A model generated the notes under the pieces. The model made no database searches, was not told where the DNA came from, and was given only the letters and a program-made list of their open reading frames with translations. A DNA stretch of 64,000 nt. Source: Microbulbifer hydrolyticus. Lineage in GTDB: Bacteria; Pseudomonadota; Gammaproteobacteria; Pseudomonadales; Cellvibrionaceae. The stretch spans positions 3,936,001 to 4,000,000 of the forward strand of contig NZ_CP047491.1 of assembly GCF_009931115.1 (NCBI RefSeq), given 5' to 3'. Both the position numbers and the translations under genes were made by a program. Positions 48,889-55,532 of the stretch are shown here, in pieces. Within the stretch, counting starts at the first letter, position 1. The number at the start of each line of letters is the position of its first letter.

Positions 48889-49032
48889 AGTTAACGCCCA
48901 CAGCAGGGGCGGCTTACCTTGTGCGCTTTTTGCGCGAAAATGGGAGCGTAGCGACCCGCGCAAAACGTGCACAAGGTAAGCCGTCCCGCGGAGGCCCGAA
49001 GGGCCGTAGCAAACTGCCTGTGTTTGTTAAGG
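48889..49032 (-). repeat. attC of cassette C8 (144 bp, long class)
   Basis: Left core AGTTAAC, right core GTTAAGG. Lateral hairpin GGCCCGAAGGGCC. Confidence 0.88.
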
Positions 49033-49036
49033 CTTG

Positions 49037-49327
49037 CTAGCAACCAGAGCCGAAAAACCCAGAAACACTATTGGGAGCCATGTATAGCGCCTGCCCACTG
49101 TACCAAGCCATGATAAGTAGCACTATAAACACGGTAGTCACACCCACTCCGATCATCAAAGAGTTACCTGAAGCCCGATAACTCGCCGCCACAGACAATA
49201 AAAAACTTGCTCCAGCTATGGAAGTAACAGTTTGCCGAACCGAAATGTAACCACCACACTGGTAGAAACCAAGGAACACAACGCCGGCCAAAGCTACAAA
49301 CATTGAGATAATTGCGAGTAGTTTCAA
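49037..49327 (-). CDS. Cassette C8: three-TM protein
   Basis: 96 residues. Membrane segments LLAIISMFVALAGVVFLGFY, VTSIAGASFLLSVAASY and MIGVGVTTVFIVLLIMAWY. Function unknown. Confidence 0.6.
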   Translation of the reverse strand: MKLLAIISMFVALAGVVFLGFYQCGGYISVRQTVTSIAGASFLLSVAASYRASGNSLMIGVGVTTVFIVLLIMAWYSGQALYMAPNSVSGFFGSGC

Positions 49328-49343
49328 TGTAGTTCTCGTGGTG

Positions 49344-49487
49344 CCTTAACGCCCGCAGCAGGGGCGGCTTATCTTGTGCGCATTTGGCGCGAAAATGGGA
49401 GTGTAGCGACCTGCGCAAAATGTGCACAAGGTAAGCCGTCCCGCGGAGGCCCGAAGGGCCGTAGCAAACTGCCTGCGTTTGTTAGTG
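49344..49487 (-). repeat. attC of cassette C7 (144 bp, long class)
   Basis: Left core CCTTAAC, right core GTTAGTG. Lateral hairpin GGCCCGAAGGGCC. The right core supplies the C7 stop. Confidence 0.88.
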
Positions 49488-49904
49488 AGTTTGACCACAG
49501 TACTGGTCTCCGTGCTCAACAAATGAGCCCTGGTAATTTTTGGATAGCCAGCTCTTAAGTGATTCTGCCAGTTCAATTGCAGGTGCGTCACCTGTTCTTG
49601 CTTTGTCATATGTTGCTACTGTAAAGCAAGATCTATCTAAAACGTTGTTGACAGAAAACTCATAGCTTTGGCTATTTATGTATATTGCGAAAAGGAAGTT
49701 TTCTTTAACCTCCGGCTTCATATTCCCGCCACCTTCCTGCAGCTTTTTAAAGCCATGCTCTTTGGCGTACTCATCTAAAGCCGGCAAGAGCTCAGCTTTT
49801 CTTATGTTTCCTGCTGAAAAATGAAACCCGGCTATTGCAGGGTAAACTTCTCTAGAGCATGAGACGACTATAAAAGCAAAAAATATTAGGAATAATGCTC
49901 TCAT
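49482..49904 (-). CDS. Cassette C7: lipoprotein
   Basis: 140 residues from the ATG at 49904; the longer frame to 49988 is attC. The short lipoprotein signal MRALFLIFFAFIVVSC gives Cys16. The mature part has a helix-rich start (AELLPALDEYAKEHGFKKL) and beta strands (NFLFAIYINSQSYEFSV). Function unknown. Confidence 0.62.
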   Translation of the reverse strand: MRALFLIFFAFIVVSCSREVYPAIAGFHFSAGNIRKAELLPALDEYAKEHGFKKLQEGGGNMKPEVKENFLFAIYINSQSYEFSVNNVLDRSCFTVATYDKARTGDAPAIELAESLKSWLSKNYQGSFVEHGDQYCGQTH

Positions 49905-49915
49905 CTCTAATTGCT

Positions 49916-50059
49916 CACTAACGCCCGCAACAGGGGCGACCAATACTGTGCACATTTTGTGCGAAATTGGGAGCACAGCGACTCGCACAAAATGTGCATA
50001 GTGTTGGGCGTCCCACGGAGGCCCGCAGGGCCGGAGTCAACTGCTTGCGCTTGTTATGA
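49916..50059 (-). repeat. attC of cassette C6 (144 bp, long class)
   Basis: Left core CACTAAC, right core GTTATGA. Subtype GCAACAGGGGCGACCAAT. Lateral hairpin GGCCCGCAGGGCC. The C6 frame ends inside it, 23 bp before the site's outer end. Confidence 0.88.
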
Positions 50060-50357
50060 GTACCTCCAGGAGGAGCAGCGCAAAGAAGAGAAAAAAGAAT
50101 ATGAATGATACCTCATACCTTCTTTTTACCCGTATTTTCGACGCTAATACTTCCTTTGGTAGATCCTCTCGCTCCAGTTCCGCATTGCCAAATATCAGCC
50201 CCCAATAATAATAGGAACGATTAAAAGGCGAAAAATACTTTTTGTGAAGATCCGGTCGTTCGTTCTTTACAGCCTTTAAAAGTCTCCCACCTGAAACCGT
50301 AGCAAAGAGAAACAACCCAAACCCCAAAGTAAAACAAAGTATTCCTATAACTAGCAT
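50037..50357 (-). CDS. Cassette C6: two-TM protein with attC-encoded end
   Basis: 106 residues. Membrane segments LVIGILCFTLGFGLFLFATV and VSFIFFFLFFALLLLEVLI with a basic middle (NERPDLHKKYFSPFNRSYYY). The last seven or so residues (ITSASS) lie in the attC. Function unknown. Confidence 0.6.
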   Translation of the reverse strand: MLVIGILCFTLGFGLFLFATVSGGRLLKAVKNERPDLHKKYFSPFNRSYYYWGLIFGNAELEREDLPKEVLASKIRVKRRYEVSFIFFFLFFALLLLEVLITSASS

Positions 50358-50372
50358 GCTCTCAGTACGTAC

Positions 50373-50450
50373 TCATAACGCCGCCAACACCGGCCGAGCG
50401 TAGCGAGGTCCAGCGCACGCAGTGCGCGATGGTGCTTGGCATTGTTAAGT
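50373..50450 (-). repeat. attC of cassette C5 (78 bp, short class)
   Basis: Left core TCATAAC, right core GTTAAGT. Its inner part AGCGCACGCAGTGCGCGAT resembles the site at 37726. The right core supplies the C5 stop. Confidence 0.83.
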
Positions 50451-50723
50451 GTTCGACTCATGATGTGCCTTAATGTTTTTGTAGCACTCTTCGCAAACAA
50501 CCGAGAAGTCGCAGAATTTACAAAAACGCTCCGTTTTATCTTCTTCTTGCAAGAACATGTGCTCACAGGCATAACACCAGCCTTGAAGATCACCTGGCTC
50601 CGAACTATTTTCGATAAAGCCTAAAGGAGCACCATTATTGCTTATCAAATGGCAGCAGACCGTAGCAGCTATACCCTTACCATGTTTCTCACAATCTATG
50701 TTCAATTCGTCGATTTCCATCAT
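50445..50723 (-). CDS. Cassette C5: Cys-rich metal-binding protein
   Basis: 92 residues (tandem ATG; 50720 is the alternative). Ten Cys: CEKHGKG..TVCCHL, then WCYACE, then FCKFC and CEEC. The HG..C.HL and WC..CE signature occurs in a widespread uncharacterised family likely to bind zinc. Soluble. Role unknown. Confidence 0.68.
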   Translation of the reverse strand: MMEIDELNIDCEKHGKGIAATVCCHLISNNGAPLGFIENSSEPGDLQGWCYACEHMFLQEEDKTERFCKFCDFSVVCEECYKNIKAHHESNT

Positions 50724-50728
50724 TGGAC

Positions 50729-50812
50729 ACTTAACGTTTCAATAAGGGGCCGCCGCAGTTCGGCGGTCCCAGCACGCGCTTTTTGCGTGCGATCTTGATT
50801 GGCTTGTTATGC
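50729..50812 (-). repeat. attC of cassette C4 (84 bp, short class)
   Basis: Left core ACTTAAC (consensus), right core GTTATGC. Interior GGGGCCGCCGCAGTTCGGCGG. The right core supplies the C4 stop. Confidence 0.83.
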
Positions 50813-51070
50813 ATGCATTAAGATGGTTGCTAAACTCCAAACGCCAACCCCTAATAGTGCTGCAGCTACTAAACTGCCTAATGGTAAGAATACTTTTTTA
50901 GTTAATGCAGCCGTTTTTTCAATACCATATTTGTTTACCCACATTTTTGCCTTAGGGCTTGTTTTAAGATAATTCATCATTTTTTCTTCACTTATAAGAT
51001 GAATGATATTTCGTATTAAAAAATATCCCCCGGCTAAAACTGCCAATACGGGAAATAGTAGTTGTTCCAT
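50807..51070 (-). CDS. Cassette C4: two-TM protein
   Basis: 87 residues. Membrane segments LLFPVLAVLAGGYFLIRNI and LGSLVAAALLGVGVWSLATI with a basic loop (KTSPKAKMWVNKYGIEK). The gene is the most AT-rich of the set. Function unknown. Confidence 0.6.
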   Translation of the reverse strand: MEQLLFPVLAVLAGGYFLIRNIIHLISEEKMMNYLKTSPKAKMWVNKYGIEKTAALTKKVFLPLGSLVAAALLGVGVWSLATILMHA

Positions 51071-51095
51071 TTAATCGTCTCCTTTTTTATTTTTT

Positions 51096-51215
51096 GCATA
51101 ACGCCCCGCTCACCTGCACATACTGCGGAGAGCGTTTTTGTGTGAAAATGGAGCGCAGCGACACACACAAAAACGAGCGTAGCAGTATGTGTCAGAGTGC
51201 AGCGGTTTGTTATGC
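51096..51215 (-). repeat. attC of cassette C3 (120 bp, middle class)
   Basis: Left core GCATAAC, right core GTTATGC. The arms ACATACTGCGG... and ...CAGTATGTGT differ from the other families, so it is a singleton. The right core supplies the C3 stop. Confidence 0.85.
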
Positions 51216-51662
51216 ATTTGCTAGCTCTCTAAACTGTTTTAAAGGAAAATCGTGCTCCACCCAACGCTCCTTATATTGTTCTGGACCTATATTTTGATGA
51301 ATATTCCACAGTACCGTTGATATTTGTTGAATAATTCTCTGCGTTTTGCATTTGCCAGATAGAACCGATTTGTAATCTGATTCCGGATGCATATTCCAGC
51401 TCGCCCAATCACTAAACCAACGAGCTTCGTAAGATGCCACTTCGTTTTCTACCGAAACTAAAAACTGTAATTCACCTGGCTCATCCATAAACACAACTTT
51501 CGATTCTTTAACTCCGTTTTTTAAGTCAACAGCCATTTGAGCAAGTTCACCGAGACTATCATGCAGATATGAAACTGCCGAGTCGCATGATTTTTTCCCG
51601 TCAGTTAGTACGACAGTCGCCCATCCGTGATCTTCAAGCTTGTATTCAATTGCGAACTTCAT
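51210..51662 (-). CDS. Cassette C3: soluble protein of unknown function
   Basis: 150 residues. MKFAIEYKLEDHGWATVVL..KKSCDSAVSYLHDSLGELAQ, then a Trp-rich part (ARWFSDWASWNMHPES) and a helical end. No signal peptide or membrane segment. No family assigned. Confidence 0.6.
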   Translation of the reverse strand: MKFAIEYKLEDHGWATVVLTDGKKSCDSAVSYLHDSLGELAQMAVDLKNGVKESKVVFMDEPGELQFLVSVENEVASYEARWFSDWASWNMHPESDYKSVLSGKCKTQRIIQQISTVLWNIHQNIGPEQYKERWVEHDFPLKQFRELANA

Positions 51663-51672
51663 GTGATTTTAT

Positions 51673-51816
51673 GCATAACGCCGCGAGCAGCGGCAGCTTG
51701 CTTTGGGCACTTTATGCGCAAAAATGGGAGCGAAGCGACCTGCGCATAAAGTGCACAAAGTAAGTTGTCCGGTGGAGGCCCGAAGGGCCGGAACGAACTG
51801 CCTCGCCTTGTTAGAA
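51673..51816 (-). repeat. attC of cassette C2 (144 bp, long class)
   Basis: Left core GCATAAC, right core GTTAGAA. Subtype GCGAGCAGCGGCAGCTTGC shared with 47062. Lateral hairpin GGCCCGAAGGGCC. Confidence 0.88.
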
Positions 51817-51818
51817 AT

Positions 51819-52190
51819 TTACATCTCGTATATATATGTCCTTGATTCGCTACGCCAAAAAGTAACTACGCTCAAATATTTTTCCCCAGTTTTTAATGAT
51901 TCCCTTAAAACTGTGTACTCGGAAAAATCGTCAAATTCTTTTTTTTTGGAAAATCCAACATAAGCCTTCCTTATCTGAGCCAGTTCATCTTTTGTATATT
52001 CATTCAAAATCTCGCGATATTTTTTAGCTACCCTGGCATTTGCGCAAAATAGCGCAATTTCGACATCTCCACTCTCTAAGCCCAACAGGAAAGTGTCCCA
52101 AGCCAACTCGGGAGTTTTGCAGTTTTCTTCAGCTTGCGCGTGTAACGCAGGGAAACAGAAAATAACCAGAAAAAAAATTATACGGTACAT
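51819..52190 (-). CDS. Cassette C2: secreted protein
   Basis: 123 residues from the ATG at 52190, which has GGAG six bases upstream; the longer frame to 52331 is attC, and the ATG at 52202 is possible. Signal peptide MYRIIFFLVIFCFPALHAQA. The mature part (CKTPELAWDTFLLGLESGDVEIAL...) looks like the small NTF2-like/DUF4878 type. Role unknown. Confidence 0.62.
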   Translation of the reverse strand: MYRIIFFLVIFCFPALHAQAEENCKTPELAWDTFLLGLESGDVEIALFCANARVAKKYREILNEYTKDELAQIRKAYVGFSKKKEFDDFSEYTVLRESLKTGEKYLSVVTFWRSESRTYIYEM

Positions 52191-52207
52191 ACGAATCTCC
52201 ATTTCAT

Positions 52208-52351
52208 TTCTAACGCCCGCAACTGGGGCGACCAATGCTATGCACATTTTGTGCGAAACTGGGAGCGTAGCGACCCGCACAAAATGTGAATAGCGTTGGG
52301 CGTCCCGCGGAGGCCCGAAGGGCCGGAGCATCCTGCTTGCGTTTGTTAAGC
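52208..52351 (-). repeat. attC of cassette C1 (144 bp, long class)
   Basis: Left core TTCTAAC, right core GTTAAGC (consensus). Subtype GCAACTGGGGCGACCAAT. Lateral hairpin GGCCCGAAGGGCC. Confidence 0.88.
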
Positions 52352-52352
52352 A

Positions 52353-52775
52353 CTAGATTTGGCACTCGTATACGGTACAGCGATACTCGGTACCCAACCC
52401 GGGCTTTTCCTTTGTGATTTCAAATGTTGCAAGCTTTCTGCTTGGCTGCAAGCGCCAGTAGATATCAATAATTATAACTCGCCCGTCATCCTTTTCTTTA
52501 TAGGTGATATTTTCCGGTGACGAATACTCTTTGTACTTCCTTATAAGCTCATAGAGATCATCATTAGTAGATGGCATGCCATTAAGTGTAATTTTTGTCC
52601 AAGGCTCAGCATATGGTTCATAAACAATATGGCGCATGTAGGGGCCAGTGGGAAGAGTAGCCTCAAGATCCAGTTCGCCTTTTACTGAAGCCGATTTTTG
52701 GGTGAGGTAAATCCCTATGGCACCACATAGCAAAATCCCTACAGCAAACAGAATTATTAGATTTTTAACTTGCAT
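52353..52775 (-). CDS. Cassette C1: membrane-anchored protein
   Basis: 140 residues, first cassette. One N-terminal membrane anchor (NLIILFAVGILLCGAIGIYL), then a periplasmic domain with beta strands (KITLNGMPSTNDDLYELI; DDGRVIIIDIYWRLQPS) and two Cys near the end. Function unknown. It lies 10 bp inside the terminal recombination core. Confidence 0.62.
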   Translation of the reverse strand: MQVKNLIILFAVGILLCGAIGIYLTQKSASVKGELDLEATLPTGPYMRHIVYEPYAEPWTKITLNGMPSTNDDLYELIRKYKEYSSPENITYKEKDDGRVIIIDIYWRLQPSRKLATFEITKEKPGLGTEYRCTVYECQI

Positions 52776-52785
52776 GCTCTCGTGT

Positions 52786-52868
52786 GCTTAACAGTTATAT
52801 CGTGGGCGTGTGCATATCTGCACACACTCAAATAGTGTCTATATCTGCACACACATGTGCAGATATAT
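52786..52868. other. Terminal recombination core with flanking inverted repeats (possible attI relic)
   Basis: The core GCTTAAC (52786-52792; GTTAAGC leftward) ends the array, without an attC on its right. Next come an inverted repeat GTGTGCA-TATC-TGCACAC (52808-52825) and a second with 11-bp perfect arms (ATATCTGCACA/TGTGCAGATAT, 52841-52866). They share a 14-bp direct repeat ATATCTGCACACAC at 52814 and 52841. This is where attI would lie in a complete integron. The second hairpin may instead terminate the 52873 gene. Confidence 0.5.
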
Positions 52869-52872
52869 CCAT

Positions 52873-53274
52873 TTACAGTTCGATACTGGCATCTATATCA
52901 GTACAGCTTTCGGCGAGACCGTCTTCTATGCGGTGCGTTAGCCCTAGTATGATGGCTTTATCTCGGGTGGTGATCCACGCCTGAAGCTGCCTGCTCCATT
53001 TGCCGCCCAGGTGTTTGATGGCGCGGCGAATCTCTGCCTCTTCGTAGTGCACCTTCAGGGCTACTGGTTGCTGCAGTCTCTGCGCATGCTCAGCTTTCAG
53101 TGAGATGCCCTGTGGCGTTTTCTGCCGCTCATCAACAATGACTTCAACGGTAGTAAAGACTTTGGCACCACATTCGGATTTACGATATCGCACGGCGCAC
53201 AAGCGATTGCCATAGCGCTCAACAAAACGCTTTGCACCGCGTTCGTGCGGACGCATTGTTTTTATAACTTTCAC
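52873..53274 (-). CDS. Conserved protein with GG-W motif, function unknown
   Basis: 133 residues. A basic N-terminal part (MRPHERGAKRFVERYGNRL...VRYRKSECGAKVFTTVEVIVDE) precedes a short domain EAEIRRAIKHLGGKWSRQLQAWIT. The GG.W....W pattern occurs in small DNA-associated domains, such as beside transposons and helicases, so a nucleic-acid link is possible. No catalytic residues are evident. It is the first gene right of the array, where an integrase might be expected, but it has no tyrosine-recombinase motifs. Confidence 0.65.
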   Translation of the reverse strand: MKVIKTMRPHERGAKRFVERYGNRLCAVRYRKSECGAKVFTTVEVIVDERQKTPQGISLKAEHAQRLQQPVALKVHYEEAEIRRAIKHLGGKWSRQLQAWITTRDKAIILGLTHRIEDGLAESCTDIDASIEL

Positions 53275-53329
53275 AGCCGCTCCCTGGCCTTCCTAAAATT
53301 TCCGATATTTAGGTATCGTTAATCTTGTT

Positions 53330-54793
53330 TTACAAGCCCAGCTTATCCCAGATTTCATCCACTTTCTGGGTTACTTCGGGATCTTTCACAATCGGACGCC
53401 CCCACTCCCTAGAGGTTTCGCCTTCCCATTTATTGGTCGCATCGAAACCAATTTTGGAGCCGAGCCCAGATACCGGGGAGGCGAAATCCAGATAGTCGAT
53501 CGGGGTATTCTCCACCATGACGGTATCCCGCGCCGGATCCATTCTGGTGGTCATGGCCCAGATTACATCATTCCAGTCACGGGCGTTTACGTCATCATCG
53601 GTGACGATGACGAACTTGGTGTACATAAACTGCCGAAGGAAGGACCAGACGCCCATCATCACGCGCTTGGCGTGTCCCGGGTACTGCTTCTTCATGGTGA
53701 CGACCGCGAGGCGATAGGAACACCCCTCCGGGGGTAAATAGAAGTCGACGATTTCCGGAAACTGCTTGCGCAGGATCGGCACGAACACTTCGTTCAGCGC
53801 CTCGCCCAGTACGGCAGGCTCATCTGGTGGCCGGCCGGTATAGGTACTGTGGTAGATCGGATCTTTACGGTGGGTGATTTTTTCCACGGTAAACACCGGG
53901 AAGCGGTCGACTTCGTTGTAGTAGCCGGTGTGGTCACCGTATGGGCCTTCATCGGCCATGTCGTCCGGATAGATATAGCCTTCCAGTACGTACTCGGCAC
54001 TGGCCGGAACCTGCAGGTTGCTGAGCTTGGCTTCCGCCACTTCGGTCTTGCCGCCGCGCAGCAGGCCGGCGAAGGCATATTCTGAAAGCGTGTCTGGTAC
54101 GGGAGTGACAGCCCCGAGGATGGTGGCAGGGTCGGCGCCCAATGCCACAGCTACGGGGAAGGGTTCGCCGGGGAATTGCTGCTGCCAGTCGCGGAAGTCG
54201 AGAGCCCCACCGCGGTGGGAGAGCCAGCGCATGATCAGGCGGTTTTTACCAATCAACTGCATCCGGTAAATACCGAGGTTCTGGCGCTTCTTTTCCGGTC
54301 CGCGGGTGATCACCAGCGGCCAGGTGACAAGGGGGGCCGCATCGCCGGGCCAGCAGGTCTGGATCGGCATGCTCGTCAGGTCGATATCGTCGGTATCTAT
54401 TTCATACTGCTGGCAGGCCGCTTTGCTCACCACTTTCGGCCCCATGTTCATCACCTGCTTGAAGACAGGCAGCTTTTCCCAGGCATCGCGCAGCCCTTCC
54501 GGTGGCTGCGGCTCCTTCAGGAAAGCGAGCAGCTCACCCACTTCCCGCAGTTCGCTGACGGATTCCCGCCCCATACCCAGAGCGACGCGCTCAGGCGTAC
54601 CAAACAGGTTGGCGAGTACCGGGGTGTCGTAGCCGGTGGGGTTTTCAAACAGGAGTGCTGGACCGCCGGCGCGCAGCACGCGGTCGGCAATTTCTGTCAT
54701 TTCCAGGTAGGGGCTGACAGGGTGTTTGATGCGTTTCAGCAGGCCGCGCTTTTCCAGCAGGCGGATAAAGTCACGCAGGTCTTTGTATTTCAT
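53330..54793 (-). CDS. ubiD: 4-hydroxy-3-polyprenylbenzoate decarboxylase UbiD
   Basis: 487 residues, full length. Decarboxylates the prenylated benzoate intermediate of ubiquinone synthesis with prenylated FMN supplied by Ubi[20 protein letters not shown] at the N terminus; the prFMN region includes [17 protein letters not shown] and [20 protein letters not shown]. It stands alone, 165 bp from the RRM gene, and marks the core chromosome beside the cassette array. Confidence 0.96.
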   Translation of the reverse strand: MKYKDLRDFIRLLEKRGLLKRIKHPVSPYLEMTEIADRVLRAGGPALLFENPTGYDTPVLANLFGTPERVALGMGRESVSELREVGELLAFLKEPQPPEGLRDAWEKLPVFKQVMNMGPKVVSKAACQQYEIDTDDIDLTSMPIQTCWPGDAAPLVTWPLVITRGPEKKRQNLGIYRMQLIGKNRLIMRWLSHRGGALDFRDWQQQFPGEPFPVAVALGADPATILGAVTPVPDTLSEYAFAGLLRGGKTEVAEAKLSNLQVPASAEYVLEGYIYPDDMADEGPYGDHTGYYNEVDRFPVFTVEKITHRKDPIYHSTYTGRPPDEPAVLGEALNEVFVPILRKQFPEIVDFYLPPEGCSYRLAVVTMKKQYPGHAKRVMMGVWSFLRQFMYTKFVIVTDDDVNARDWNDVIWAMTTRMDPARDTVMVENTPIDYLDFASPVSGLGSKIGFDATNKWEGETSREWGRPIVKDPEVTQKVDEIWDKLGL

Positions 54794-54907
54794 GCTTTAC
54801 CGGACAATTGAATGGCAGGGGCCAGTGTAAAGCAGTCGGGACAAAATGGGGAATGTGCGCCGCGCCGGGGAAATGGCGGAGTGCAGAAAAGGAAGGATTT
54901 ACAGCAA

Positions 54908-54927
54908 CCCGCAGCTCTCGCTGCGGG
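54908..54927 (-). terminator. Possible terminator hairpin of the RRM gene
   Basis: A perfect 7-bp stem CCCGCAG/CTGCGGG with a 6-base loop lies 31 bp past the RRM-protein stop. There is no T tract on the leftward side, so termination is uncertain. Confidence 0.4.
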
Positions 54928-54958
54928 CTGTGTCACTTCAAGACGCTATAAATAGGTC

Positions 54959-55237
54959 TTAGAAGCGTGGGCGACGCGGACGGTCACCACGGTCTTCGCG
55001 CGGCTTGGCTTCGTTAACACGGATGTTACGGCCAGACAGCGGCTGGTCATTCAGTTCTTCGATTGCCTTACGCGCTTCGTCGTCGTTCGGCATTTCTACG
55101 AAACCAAAACCTTTAGAACGGCCAGTTTCCCGGTCAGTGATTACAGTAGCCCGGGAGATTTCACCGAATGCACCGAAAGCTTCGTGCAGTTCGTCAGAGG
55201 TTACGCCGTAGGCCAGATTTCCGATATAGATATTCAC
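54959..55237 (-). CDS. RRM-domain RNA-binding protein
   Basis: 92 residues: one RNA recognition motif with RNP2 IYIGNL (3-8) and RNP1 KGFGFVEM (42-49), then an Arg/Asp-rich tail (KPREDRGDRPRRPRF). Small bacterial RRM proteins of this kind bind single-stranded RNA and are often cold-induced. A 200-bp leader lies upstream (55238-55440). Confidence 0.92.
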   Translation of the reverse strand: MNIYIGNLAYGVTSDELHEAFGAFGEISRATVITDRETGRSKGFGFVEMPNDDEARKAIEELNDQPLSGRNIRVNEAKPREDRGDRPRRPRF

Positions 55238-55489
55238 AAAAAAGTCTCACTAGAGTCAGTGGGCTGTCGAGCAATTCACAAATGGTAACCAGCTCCACCG
55301 AGTTATCCATTTGAGATTGGTCCAGAGTCGCTCGACTTCCCAGCCGGGCGAGACCAATTCGGGCGTGCTGAAATACTGTTCAACACTTCAATGTTGGCCT
55401 TTATATGCCTAACGCAATGCCTTTTCAACTGAATTCGGCGTAATTTCACGCCTCATTTGTCGCATTGCAACAATTGTCCCTTCGATGCA

Positions 55490-55519
55490 AAAAAGGCCTG
55501 CAGATTGCGCAGGCCTTTA
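55490..55519 (-). terminator. Intrinsic terminator of rho
   Basis: Leftward, the stem AAAGGCCTGC/GCAGGCCTTT with a short loop is followed by a run of T. It lies about 15 bp past the rho stop. Confidence 0.88.
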
Positions 55520-55532
55520 TTCTGATTCGGAA

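Larger units (their letters stand above)
37726..52792 (-). mobile_element. Integron cassette array without integrase (CALIN), 30 cassettes
   Basis: Thirty imperfect palindromes bounded by RYYYAAC/GTTRRRY-type cores alternate with thirty short genes, all coding leftward and each followed downstream by its attC. That is standard cassette geometry, so the recombination platform would be on the high-coordinate side, with C1 nearest to it. No tyrosine recombinase gene occurs at either flank or elsewhere in the window. Three attC size classes are present: 17 of 144-147 bp, 7 of 116-120 bp and 6 of 78-84 bp. The cassette genes are clearly AT-richer than both flanks. Cassettes are numbered C1 (52.8 kb) to C30 (37.8 kb). 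Confidence 0.93.

Noticed and set aside
37726-52351. CRISPR array
   Set aside because: Repeats are 78-147 bp, diverged and palindromic over their whole length, with gene-sized and unequal intervals and no cas genes. The geometry is attC plus cassette.
52873-53274. Integron integrase candidate
   Set aside because: At 133 residues it is too short and lacks the R..H..R..Y tyrosine recombinase residues.
53293-53314. CCTAAA/TTTAGG inverted repeat as the ubiD terminator
   Set aside because: The stem is only 6 bp and AT-rich, with no T tract; it may be chance or an operator.
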